A stretch of 9,190 nucleotides of DNA from DASUGM01 sp036274055. GTDB taxonomy: Bacteria; Acidobacteriota; Vicinamibacteria; Vicinamibacterales; SCN-69-37. The translations under genes were made by a program, and so were the position numbers. Under the pieces are notes generated by a model. That model ran no database searches and was not told the origin of the DNA. It was given only the letters and a program-made list of their open reading frames with translations. This document shows, one piece after another, positions 1 to 6,090 of the stretch. The DNA is taken from NCBI GenBank assembly GCA_036274055.1, contig DASUGM010000199.1:1-9190 (forward strand), read 5' to 3'. The stretch's first letter is position 1; each line of letters opens with the position of its first letter.

Positions 1-1440
1 GAGGTTGGTGTGGTCGGTGCTCGTCACCGGCCGCGGCCCGAGGATCTCGACGCCAAGATCCTTCAGCGGACGAATCCACTCGCTGAAGATTGGCTTGACC
101 GCCTCGTTGCCCTGCATCCAGACGCCGCGGATCTTTCCGGTGCCGTTGTCGATGTTGTAGTAGGCAACGTGTTTCGCATTCTCGGGCAGCGGTTTGCCGG
201 GCTCGCCGAGATGACGATTGGCGTAGTCACGTGAGCCGAGCAACCCCTGCTCTTCGCCGCCCCAGAGCGCGACGCGGACGGTACGGCGCGGCTTGACGCC
301 GGTGGCGTTGAGGATGCGCAGCACTTCCATCATCGCCGCCGAGCCGGCGGCGTTGTCGGTGGCGCCGGTCGCGCCGTGCCACGAATCGAAGTGCGCGCCG
401 ATCAGCACGACCTCGTCCGCGAGGTCGGTGCCCGGTAGTTCGCCAATCACGTTGAAGCCGTTTGGCTCGGTCTCGTCGCGGAACTTGACCTCGACGTCGA
501 GCGACATTTTCACCGGGACGTTGTGCTCGAGCAGCCGGATCATCCGGTTATAGTGCTCGACCGCGATGGTGATCTGCGGAAGCCCGCTGCCGGCGGTGGC
601 GTCGCGGGTGCCGCCGGCGCCGAGAAACACGGTGCCGCCGTCGACGACTTGCGTCTGCCAGGTCAAATCGCTGCCGCCGGCGCGCATGTCGCCGTTGGCG
701 CCGCGATCGACGAGGGCGATGACGCCTTCATCCTGAAAGAACTGATTGACGCTGAACGCGTTGCCGCGGCCGGCACGGCCAGCGCCAGCGCCGCCGGGCG
801 CACCCGCCCCCGCCGCGCCGGCGCCTCGTCCGCGCGGTGGCGGCATCGACAGCGCTTCTTCCATCCATTTCGGATCGTCGGCGTAGCGCAGCACCACCGG
901 CTGATCGAGCATGCGAACTTCGCGCGCGGGTTGGGTCAGCACGATCTTGCCGCGCAGCTGGCCCTTATACTTCGCGGCGCTCTCGGCATTCGTCACCGTC
1001 GCCTGCACGACTTCAGCCGTGATCGGTCCCTTCGTCGCCGCCGACCACGCCTTCGGCATGCCGATGATCGGCATCACCTGCGGTTCGACCATCGCGGCGT
1101 TGAAGCGCTGCAGCGACCACCCCTTGCCGAACGCCCAGCTTTCCTTGCGGACGTTCTGCATGCCCCACGACTGCAGCGTCTTCACCGCCCAGTCGCCCGC
1201 CTCTTCGAATCCCGGCGACCCGGTCAGGCGCGGGCCGTAGCGGTCGGTCAGCCAGAACATGTGCTCCATGACCTGCGACCGGTTCATCCCTTCGTCGCGG
1301 ATCTTCGCGTAGGCGGCGGCGTCCACGGGCTCGGTTGACTGGGGAGACGTGCCACGCGGAGGCGCAGACCATCCGGAGACTCCACGCAGAGACGCGGAGA
1401 ACGCGGAGACGCAGAGCAGGAATACGAACGTCCGTTTCAT
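1..1440 (-). CDS. Secreted M28-family zinc peptidase with PA-type insert, 3' end cut by window edge
   Basis: Probable exported di-zinc amino- or carboxypeptidase of family M28, acting outside the cytoplasm on peptides. The 480 codons seen start at ATG 1440, preceded by GGGAGG with a 9-nt gap. Residues 1-17 (MKR then a hydrophobic stretch through FVFLLCVSAF) look like a signal peptide. The metal site is nearly complete: H350 and catalytic D352 in GAHFDSWHG, D362 in GATDNAAGS, E396/E397 in WGGEEQG, D431 in YYNIDNGTG, and H477 in STDHTNL, four codons before the edge. The middle region, about residues 140-290, fits a protease-associated domain and carries a Gly/Ala/Arg-rich stretch at 201-226. 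Only a short C-terminus should be missing. It lies 63 nt downstream of the membrane-protein operon on the same strand and may be co-transcribed. The family is secure. The exact substrate, and amino- versus carboxypeptidase activity, cannot be told. Confidence 0.93.
   Translation of the reverse strand, partial: MKRTFVFLLCVSAFSASLRGVSGWSAPPRGTSPQSTEPVDAAAYAKIRDEGMNRSQVMEHMFWLTDRYGPRLTGSPGFEEAGDWAVKTLQSWGMQNVRKESWAFGKGWSLQRFNAAMVEPQVMPIIGMPKAWSAATKGPITAEVVQATVTNAESAAKYKGQLRGKIVLTQPAREVRMLDQPVVLRYADDPKWMEEALSMPPPRGRGAGAAGAGAPGGAGAGRAGRGNAFSVNQFFQDEGVIALVDRGANGDMRAGGSDLTWQTQVVDGGTVFLGAGGTRDATAGSGLPQITIAVEHYNRMIRLLEHNVPVKMSLDVEVKFRDETEPNGFNVIGELPGTDLADEVVLIGAHFDSWHGATGATDNAAGSAAMMEVLRILNATGVKPRRTVRVALWGGEEQGLLGSRDYANRHLGEPGKPLPENAKHVAYYNIDNGTGKIRGVWMQGNEAVKPIFSEWIRPLKDLGVEILGPRPVTSTDHTNL
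1383..1416. repeat. Octamer tandem repeat inside the signal-peptide coding region
   Basis: Four near-identical units ACGCAGAG, ACGCGGAGA, ACGCGGAG, ACGCAGAG follow one another. Degenerate further units (ACGCGGAG, GCGCAGAC) lie at 1354-1369. The repeat is read on the minus strand as the LCVSAFSASLRG part of the peptidase signal peptide. From general knowledge, repeats of this GCAGAG/GCGGAG type are scattered through many GC-rich bacterial genomes, usually between genes. Confidence 0.7.
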
Positions 1441-1449
1441 GGAATGGAG

Positions 1450-1465
1450 CCTCCCGGGCGGGAGG
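1450..1465 (-). promoter_or_regulatory. Hairpin that buries the Shine-Dalgarno of the M28 peptidase gene
   Basis: On the minus strand CCTCCC, a 4-nt loop GCCC, then GGGAGG form a perfect 6-bp stem. The right arm is the ribosome-binding site, 9 nt before the ATG at 1440, so the mRNA can mask its own start. A role in control of translation is inference. Confidence 0.45.
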
Positions 1466-1500
1466 ATCTTATCAAGAGCCTGTCTGTGCTCTGGGGCGGA

Positions 1501-1520
1501 GTGCTAGGTGCTTTGGTGCT
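1501..1520. repeat. Three short GTGCT repeats across the stop of the 1504-2352 gene
   Basis: GTGCT occurs at 1501-1505, 1508-1512 and 1516-1520, giving 7- and 8-nt spacing. It overlaps the TAG stop (1504-1506) and encodes the terminal QHQST. The array is short and could be chance. Confidence 0.3.
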
Positions 1521-2352
1521 GGACCGGGAACTTCTCGCGCAGGCGCTGCTGCTCGAGTTCGAAGGCGGCCCGGCGGCGTTCGATGTCGATCGGCCGGCAA
1601 CCGTGTGAAATGCCTCTCACCATGAACGGAAACAGCGCCATGATCCAGAACATCTTCATGTTCGGTTCGGCGAGGGCGCCGAGAAACAATCCAGCCAAAG
1701 CCAGGAGCCCCCAGGCGCGAGACTCGACGCGGGAAATGCCCGACCACGTCGTGGTCGGGCTGAAGGAACGACACCCGCCGTAAGCGAACCGGGCGAGCGC
1801 AGCAAAACCGCAAGCGACAAGAAGGACGTCGGAGCGATCGGGCGGTCCAGGAACGCCCCGCGAACGCATCCACGCCGCGGCAAGTACGACCGCGCCAATG
1901 ATCGCCACCGACTCCAGAAAGAAATAGAACGAGCGGCCGACGCGATCGGCGCGCCGCTTCCCTGCGCCGCCGGACAGCATGCCGAATCGTGTATGGCCGG
2001 TGAGAACGAGCCAGCACCAGAAATTCCACGGTGGCCAGGGCGCGCCGACCATGACGAACAGCGTTACGACACTACCGGCCAGCGCCACGAAACTGATGAC
2101 ATCCAGCACCACATCGCCGGCAGGCCGCAGCGGACCGCGGCGAAGGTCGGACAGACGCTCTCGCTCATCACGCCGCATGGCCAGGAGTGCCCGCAGCCGT
2201 TGCGCGAACGCGGAGAGGATCACGTCGACGACGACGGACCAGGTCAGGCCGGTTTCGGCGACGAGTTCGAGAAACTCATCGCCGTAGCGCTCGCGCCACG
2301 CCGGCGGATACAGGCGCAGCAGCGCCCGCGCGCGCGCGAGATCGGATGACAT
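1504..2352 (-). CDS. Membrane protein with N-terminal LYPxAWRERYG module (third membrane gene of the PadR operon)
   Basis: Unknown function, 282 aa. Residues 1-55 are a soluble module with the signature LLRLYPPAWRERYGDEF, shared with the two other membrane proteins of this operon. About six hydrophobic segments follow (near 81-101, 108-120, 142-161, 176-192, 214-228, 233-247). The tail at 253-276 is a charged helix (IDIERRRAAFELEQQRLREK). It is a paralogue of the gene just upstream: besides the N-terminus they share a Y-F-x-L-E motif (143-147 here) and an (N/D)MKxxWxM motif (231-238 here). The ATG shares its A with the TGA stop of the upstream gene (TGATG), so translation is probably coupled. 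Longer in-frame extension upstream is possible but would run through the neighbouring gene, and this start matches the paralogues. A 23-bp perfect palindrome lies over codons 198-205. Likely an inner-membrane sensor or accessory protein; that role is inference. Confidence 0.85.
   Translation of the reverse strand: MSSDLARARALLRLYPPAWRERYGDEFLELVAETGLTWSVVVDVILSAFAQRLRALLAMRRDERERLSDLRRGPLRPAGDVVLDVISFVALAGSVVTLFVMVGAPWPPWNFWCWLVLTGHTRFGMLSGGAGKRRADRVGRSFYFFLESVAIIGAVVLAAAWMRSRGVPGPPDRSDVLLVACGFAALARFAYGGCRSFSPTTTWSGISRVESRAWGLLALAGLFLGALAEPNMKMFWIMALFPFMVRGISHGCRPIDIERRRAAFELEQQRLREKFPVQHQST
1738..1760. repeat. Perfect 23-bp palindrome inside a coding region
   Basis: Arms GCCCGACCACG (1738-1748) and CGTGGTCGGGC (1750-1760) surround one central T. 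It lies inside the membrane protein gene at the codons for SPTTTWS. The aligned paralogue has the same spacing here without a gap, so it is not a simple insertion relative to that copy. It may be a dispersed palindromic element or a protein-binding site. Confidence 0.65.
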
Positions 2353-3173
2353 CACGGCGTCACCCGCGCTTTGCGCAACCGGGCAATCGCCTCGCGCCGC
2401 CGCGCAACTGATGTCCGACTCAGGCGATTCATGATCGGCCGGCACAGGAAGATCGTGGTCGTCATGCCCCAGATCGTCTTCATATCCGAATCGCCAAGGC
2501 TGACGGCTACGAAGAGGGTGATTCCCACTACTCTCCACAGCCGCACTTCCCAACTCCGTGCGCCCGGCCATTCGCTGTGTGGTTGATTGCTGCGCATCGC
2601 GCACCAGCCAACGCGAACCGCCAGCGTGACGAACGCGAGCAGCGGCACGAACAGGAACGCGTCGGATGTGGGCTCCGGCAGGCCGATGGCGATGAGCAGG
2701 CGGCCACTGAGAAAGGCCGCCGATGCCAGCGCCATCGCTTCGAGTGCAAAGTAGTAGCCGATCCCGGCGCGTCTGAGCGGCGTCGTGACTGGTCCGACGA
2801 AATCGGAGCGGACGAGGAAGTACTGCATCAGCGCCTGCATCCACCACGCCCACAGCGGCAGCGGCACGCCCAGCCAGTGCAGCCCGACGACGGTGCCGGC
2901 AAACAGCGCACAAAATGTCGGCCACTCGATCAGCGCCTCGCGTGCCGTGAGCGACGCGAACACATGAATGGCGACGGCGGGATCGGTCTCGCGCGTCCGC
3001 CACGCGAGCAGCAGGCGCGCTCGTTGGGTGACCGCACCGGCGACGATGTTCGCGGCGGACCGCGAGGTCAGTCCGGTCTCGTCAATCAGTCCGAGGAACT
3101 CATCGCCGTACCGCTCGCGCCACGCGCGCGGATACAGGCGCAGCAGCGCCCGCGCGAGCCGGTCGTTACGCAT
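2352..3173 (-). CDS. Membrane protein with N-terminal LYPxAWRERYG module (second membrane gene of the PadR operon)
   Basis: Unknown function, 273 aa. The N-terminal 55 residues carry LLRLYPRAWRERYGDEF followed by an ETGL motif, as in its paralogue at 1504-2352. Hydrophobic segments lie near 84-101, 105-121, 139-163, 172-191, 212-226 and 231-245. A conserved DMKTIWGM sits at 230-237, between the last two membrane segments, and a basic helix at 254-270 ends the protein. From residue 187 to 233 it aligns with the paralogue without a gap, so the two arose by duplication. The ATG at 3173 lies 8 nt inside the end of padR, and no strong Shine-Dalgarno is seen, which argues for coupled translation. 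The tight link with PadR suggests that it conveys a membrane signal to, or is controlled by, that regulator; this is inference. Confidence 0.87.
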   Translation of the reverse strand: MRNDRLARALLRLYPRAWRERYGDEFLGLIDETGLTSRSAANIVAGAVTQRARLLLAWRTRETDPAVAIHVFASLTAREALIEWPTFCALFAGTVVGLHWLGVPLPLWAWWMQALMQYFLVRSDFVGPVTTPLRRAGIGYYFALEAMALASAAFLSGRLLIAIGLPEPTSDAFLFVPLLAFVTLAVRVGWCAMRSNQPHSEWPGARSWEVRLWRVVGITLFVAVSLGDSDMKTIWGMTTTIFLCRPIMNRLSRTSVARRREAIARLRKARVTP

Positions 3174-3489
3174 CGGCCAGTCTCGCCTGCGCCGCCTTGG
3201 TCATCGCGCGCATCGTCTCGAGGCGTGCTTTGAGGACTCTCGTGCCGGCAGAAGTGAGCTTGTAGGGACGACGACGATCTTCGGCGGGGAGCGGCTCGAT
3301 CCACTTGGCGTCTTCGAGGCGTGTGATCGCGCCGTAGAGCGTGCCCGGGCCGAGCTTCTGGCCGGAAATGCGCTCGATATCCTGGGTCATCGCGTAGCCG
3401 TGCTTCGGGCTGTCGGCGAGCGAGATGAGGATCAAGAGCGCGGGCTCGGAAAAGCGCCCGAGGTCCTGGAGGGAGTCGTGTTTCTTCAT
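3166..3489 (-). CDS. PadR-family transcriptional regulator
   Basis: Small dimeric winged-helix DNA-binding protein, 107 aa, cytoplasmic. Residues about 15-85 form the PadR domain. PALLILISLADSPKHGYA is the first helix and turn, QKLGPGTLYGAITRLEDAKW is the recognition-helix region, and RRRPYKLTSAGTRVL is the beta wing. A short C-terminal helix (88-107) is all there is for dimerisation, as in the short PadR subfamily. The ATG at 3489 overlaps the TGA of the upstream membrane gene as ATGA, and the end overlaps the next gene by 8 nt. It is therefore co-expressed with the membrane proteins. PadR proteins usually repress their own operon by binding an inverted repeat over the promoter. The dyad at 4618-4641 fits that role. 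Many acidobacterial PadR genes neighbour permeases, but those in this operon are not ABC permeases. Confidence 0.95.
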   Translation of the reverse strand: MKKHDSLQDLGRFSEPALLILISLADSPKHGYAMTQDIERISGQKLGPGTLYGAITRLEDAKWIEPLPAEDRRRPYKLTSAGTRVLKARLETMRAMTKAAQARLADA

Positions 3490-4589
3490 GAGGTCACCGT
3501 CGACCGGCGCAGCCCGAGGATAGACGATGTCCCGCCGTCCCGGGCTGGCGTCGTTACGGGAACTGCGGAAGCCGGCGGCGCGGCGATGGCGGCGCTTGGA
3601 AAGAGTCGCCGAGCCAACAACCAGCCGACCAGCGGCATGACGAGCTTTTGATCGAGGTCGAGGAAGGCCACGGGAATGACCAGAAACGCCGACAAAAACA
3701 ACACTCGACTTGTCCGCGGGAAACGAGCGGAGAACCGCGTCGGAAGCGTCAGCAGCAGCACCGGCGCGCTCATGAGAAGTGAGAAACAAATGACAAGCAG
3801 GTCTACGGGAAACCCAGGCCAGGGCAACGAGAAGCTCCAAATCCGCGGCGCCCACGGCTGATCGCTGAGGGCGCGGAGCACCGGCCAAACGAGCCCGAAG
3901 AACGCCAGCCAACCCGCCCAGATGATCAGCGTCGCGCGGACATAGACGCTGGCGATGACAACGAAGAAAGCGACAATGCGTCGGATTGATCCGCCGAAGT
4001 CAGTCGGCGCGGCCGGCGCGGTGGGAAACACTTTCACGGCGATCAGCCAGCCGCAAAGCAACATCGCCGCCTGCTGATTCCATCTGCCAAGCCAGAACGC
4101 AAAGCCCGAGAACGCCGCGGTGAAGGCGATTCTCGCAAGGACGGGATGTCGGCGTCGGATCGGCGGCCAGAGCAACAGCAGGAGGACTGGCAGACTGAAC
4201 TGCAGCGAGAGGAAGAAGTACATCGGCATGCCCGCGGTCATTGCGTAGGGCGCGTCGAAGATCCGCCGCGAGAGCCAGTCGTACGCATAGACACCGTGTC
4301 GGGCGCTCAGGATCGAGACTTCGATAACCATGAACAGGACGGCCAGAACGCCGGTTGTGAGCATCGTGAGCAGAATCGCGCGCAGAAGAACGGCGACGAA
4401 CCAGACCAAGACGCCGAGCACACTGCTGCGCTCTCGAATCGCGCCGAGACTGAGGTCGATGACGACCCCGGGGCCAGGCGCTGTCGCGTCGAGGAGCCCG
4501 TCGATCTCTTCACCGTAGCGTTCGCGCCACGCCGCCGGATAAAGCCGCACCGCCGCTTTCGCTAGTCGCCGCCAGAGGCCAGACGCCAT
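3486..4589 (-). CDS. Duplicated membrane protein with N-terminal LYPxAWRERYG module (first gene of the PadR operon)
   Basis: Unknown function, 367 aa. The start at 4589 is well supported: AAGGAG lies 7 nt before it, and the conserved N-terminal module (RLYPAAWRERYGEE, 15-28) follows at the same depth as in the two shorter relatives. The rest is mostly membrane-embedded, with some eight to ten hydrophobic segments between residues 57 and 331. Residues 131-189 align with 273-331 without any gap (offset 142) with 22 of 59 identities. These include PVLLL, R-x-x-F-x-x-AF and a Q-x3-M-x-L-x-GWL-x-A-x3-FP motif, so the protein contains two copies of one membrane unit. The two downstream relatives appear to hold one unit. 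A soluble Ala/Pro/Thr-rich tail covers 332-367. The stop overlaps the padR start. Its role is unknown. A membrane sensor or channel-like partner of the regulator is plausible. Confidence 0.87.
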   Translation of the reverse strand: MASGLWRRLAKAAVRLYPAAWRERYGEEIDGLLDATAPGPGVVIDLSLGAIRERSSVLGVLVWFVAVLLRAILLTMLTTGVLAVLFMVIEVSILSARHGVYAYDWLSRRIFDAPYAMTAGMPMYFFLSLQFSLPVLLLLLWPPIRRRHPVLARIAFTAAFSGFAFWLGRWNQQAAMLLCGWLIAVKVFPTAPAAPTDFGGSIRRIVAFFVVIASVYVRATLIIWAGWLAFFGLVWPVLRALSDQPWAPRIWSFSLPWPGFPVDLLVICFSLLMSAPVLLLTLPTRFSARFPRTSRVLFLSAFLVIPVAFLDLDQKLVMPLVGWLLARRLFPSAAIAAPPASAVPVTTPARDGGTSSILGLRRSTVTS

Positions 4590-4617
4590 CGGGACGCTCC
4601 TTGGTACGTTCCGCGAA

Positions 4618-4645
4618 GTATTACGTACGGCGTAGTAATACGCAA
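4618..4645 (-). promoter_or_regulatory. Promoter with embedded inverted repeat, likely PadR operator, for the membrane operon
   Basis: Perfect 7-bp inverted repeat GTATTAC (4618-4624) and GTAATAC (4635-4641), with a smaller nested TACG-G-CGTA dyad at 4626-4634. On the minus strand TTGCGT (4640-4645) and TAATAC (4618-4623), 16 nt apart, resemble -35 and -10 boxes. The dyad would thus cover the -10 box and spacer. Predicted transcription start is near 4611, giving a leader of about 22 nt with a strong Shine-Dalgarno. This is the expected architecture for self-repression by the encoded PadR; binding itself is inferred. Confidence 0.55.
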
Positions 4646-4660
4646 GGCTCAGGGCTCGTA

Positions 4661-4709
4661 CCCAAGTCCCAAGACCCAAGCCCCAAGACCCAAGACCCAA
4701 GACCCAAGA
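4661..4709. repeat. Seven tandem copies of a heptamer (CCCAAGA)
   Basis: Units read CCCAAGT, CCCAAGA, CCCAAGC, then four exact CCCAAGA. The array fills the divergent intergenic region between the membrane operon and the aldo/keto reductase, ending 17 nt before the reductase ATG. Copy number may vary between strains by slippage. It occupies the place where the reductase -35 region should be. Confidence 0.9.
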
Positions 4710-4714
4710 CTGAC

Positions 4715-4720
4715 TATGAT
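4715..4720 (+). promoter_or_regulatory. Possible -10 box (TATGAT) of a leaderless reductase transcript
   Basis: TATGAT lies 6 nt before the ATG at 4727, so transcription would start at or next to the start codon. No Shine-Dalgarno is visible, which fits a leaderless mRNA. No -35 match is seen, because that position falls in the heptamer array. Confidence 0.35.
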
Positions 4721-4726
4721 CGCCCG

Positions 4727-5692
4727 ATGCGCCTCCGTCCCTTCGGCCGCCTCGGCTGGCCCGTCTCCGAGGTCGGTTACGGCCTCTGGGGCATGGGCGG
4801 GTGGTCCGGCTCGAACGATGACGAGTCGCTGGCCGCGCTCGAGCGGGCGATCGAAAAAGGCTGCACGTTCTTCGACACCGCGCTCGCCTACGGCAACGGC
4901 AAGAGCGAGCAGCTGCTTGGCCGCGTCCTCGCCCGCCGCCGGGACGTCCGCGTCGTCGTCGCGACGAAGATCCCGCCGAAGAATCTGAAGTGGCCGGCCC
5001 TGGCCTCGTACGCGCTGGACGACGTCTTCCCCGCCGATCACATCCGCAAGTCGACGGAGATCAGTCTCCGCAACTTGAACATCAACACTATCGACGTCCA
5101 GCAATTCCACGTCTGGAGCGATGCCTGGGCGGCGGACGATCGCTGGCAGCGCGCCGTCGCAGATCTGAAACACGAGGGCCTGGTGCGCGCGATCGGCATC
5201 AGCGTCAACCGTTGGGAGCCGTCCAACGTCGTGCGCGCGCTCGAGACCGGACTGATCGACAGTGTCCAGGTGGTCTACAACGTCTTCGACCAGAACCCGG
5301 AGGACGAGTTGTTCCCGGCGTGCCGCCAGCGCGGCGTCGCGATCATCGCGCGGGTGCCGTTCGATGAAGGCAGCCTCACCGGGACGATGACCGCCGACAT
5401 GACCTGGCCCGAAGGCGACTGGCGCAACCTGTACTTCACCCGCGACAAGCTGGCGGCAACGCTGGCGCGCGTCGACGAGGTCAAACGAGACGTGCCCGCG
5501 GGCATGAGCCTACCGGAGCTGGCGCTGCGCTTCATCCTGGCGTCCCCCGACGTCGCGACGGTGATTCCGGGCATGCGTCGCGTCGCCCATGTCGATGCCA
5601 ATCTTGCCGCCGGCGACGGTGTGCCGCTGGCCACCGCGGTCGTCAGCCGATTGCGTCGTCATCGCTGGGAGAGGACGTATGTCGTGCCGTAG
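4727..5692 (+). CDS. Aldo/keto reductase
   Basis: Cytoplasmic NAD(P)H-dependent oxidoreductase of the aldo/keto reductase superfamily with a TIM-barrel fold, 321 aa, a normal length. The catalytic tetrad is complete: D50 (FFDTA), Y55 (AYGNGKSEQLLG), K81 (VATKI) and H128 (QFHVW). The N-terminus RPFGRLGWPVSEVGYGLWGMGG and the later GISVNRWEP, QVVYNVFDQ and VATVIPGM blocks are typical of the family, the last near the cofactor site. An in-frame start at 4601 would add 42 residues encoded by the heptamer repeat and is rejected. ATG 4727 gives the standard N-terminus. No Shine-Dalgarno is apparent. It is divergent from the PadR operon across 137 bp, so both could respond to the same operator. The substrate cannot be deduced. 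Confidence 0.93.
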   Translation: MRLRPFGRLGWPVSEVGYGLWGMGGWSGSNDDESLAALERAIEKGCTFFDTALAYGNGKSEQLLGRVLARRRDVRVVVATKIPPKNLKWPALASYALDDVFPADHIRKSTEISLRNLNINTIDVQQFHVWSDAWAADDRWQRAVADLKHEGLVRAIGISVNRWEPSNVVRALETGLIDSVQVVYNVFDQNPEDELFPACRQRGVAIIARVPFDEGSLTGTMTADMTWPEGDWRNLYFTRDKLAATLARVDEVKRDVPAGMSLPELALRFILASPDVATVIPGMRRVAHVDANLAAGDGVPLATAVVSRLRRHRWERTYVVP

Positions 5693-5716
5693 CAATTACT
5701 TACACGAACGAGTTCG

Positions 5717-5737
5717 CGGCGGGGTCTGACCCCGCCG
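5717..5737. repeat. GC-rich hairpin with core GGGGTCTGACCCC
   Basis: Arms CGGCGGGGT and ACCCCGCCG, 9 bp each, with loop CTG. It sits 25 nt after the reductase stop and upstream of rpmE, without a T run, so it may stop or stabilise the reductase transcript. The core differs by one base from the one inside mrfB at 7448-7460, which marks it as a dispersed element. Confidence 0.7.
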
Positions 5738-5761
5738 GCGGGCCGGCTGATCGGCGGGTGC

Positions 5762-5767
5762 TATACT
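5762..5767 (+). promoter_or_regulatory. Probable -10 box (TATACT) for rpmE
   Basis: TATACT lies 38 nt before the GTG start and implies a leader of about 26 nt. It stands out in otherwise GC-rich sequence. No convincing -35 hexamer is seen in the GC-rich stretch 17 nt upstream. Confidence 0.4.
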
Positions 5768-5799
5768 GATCTTTTCGTCCAGCACCCGAGGAGTTGACC

Positions 5800-6090
5800 G
5801 TGAAGCCCGGTATCCACCCCAAGTATGCGGAAGTCGAAGTGCGCTGCGCCTGCGGCAACACCTTCAAGACCAAGTCGACCAAGAACGAGCTGCACCTCGA
5901 GATCTGCAACAACTGCCACCCGTTTTTCACGGGTCGCCAGAAGCTGATTGACACCGAAGGCCGCGTCGAGCGGTTCACCAAGCGCTTCGGCGCGCAGACG
6001 GCCGAGGGCCGCAAGACCGCGGCGAAAGCCGCGAAGGACGCCAAGAGCGCGAAGGCGACCAAGGGCAAGGCCGCCGCGACGACGGCGTAA
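5800..6090 (+). CDS. rpmE: Ribosomal protein bL31, zinc-binding form, with Lys/Ala-rich tail
   Basis: Component of the 50S subunit that helps bridge the two ribosomal subunits; 96 aa. The start is GTG 5800, with GAGGAG ending 6 nt before it, giving the usual MKPGIHPKY. A TTG two codons earlier is less likely because it lies too close to the Shine-Dalgarno. The zinc site is intact: C16 and C18 (CACG), C36 and C39 (CNNC), so this is the C+ type. The block HPFFTGRQKLIDTEGRVERF is highly diagnostic. Typical L31 ends soon after this, near residue 65-70. Here about 30 more residues follow, almost all Lys, Ala, Thr and Gly (for example AKAAKDAKSAKATKGKAA), resembling the basic tails of histone-H1-like proteins. 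Such a tail could contact rRNA; that is inference. It is a single gene with its own promoter, and 53-bp palindromic repeats follow directly. Confidence 0.97.
   Translation: MKPGIHPKYAEVEVRCACGNTFKTKSTKNELHLEICNNCHPFFTGRQKLIDTEGRVERFTKRFGAQTAEGRKTAAKAAKDAKSAKATKGKAAATTA

Noticed and set aside
523..1338. Long open frame on the plus strand opposite the M28 peptidase
   Set aside because: It is a GC-rich shadow. The minus strand encodes all the zinc-ligand motifs of M28 in an uninterrupted frame, while the plus frame gives Arg/His/Ala-rich sequence with no recognisable domain.
2353..3003. Upstream extension of the 1504-2352 membrane gene to 3003
   Set aside because: It would overlap the neighbouring gene completely, and the paralogues start at the MSSDLARA-like N-terminus that fits ATG 2352.
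4590..4700. Earlier in-frame start of the first membrane gene at 4700
   Set aside because: The extension translates the heptamer array and the operator dyad. ATG 4589 has a strong AAGGAG at good spacing.
4601..4726. Earlier in-frame start of the aldo/keto reductase at 4601
   Set aside because: The added residues are translated heptamer repeat and promoter sequence, and the family N-terminus begins at 4727.
5717..5737. Classic intrinsic terminator of the reductase
   Set aside because: The stem is strong but no T run follows, so I list it as a repeat with only a possible termination role.
5794..5799. TTG start for rpmE
   Set aside because: It touches the GAGGAG ribosome-binding site. GTG 5800 has a 6-nt gap and gives the standard L31 N-terminus.
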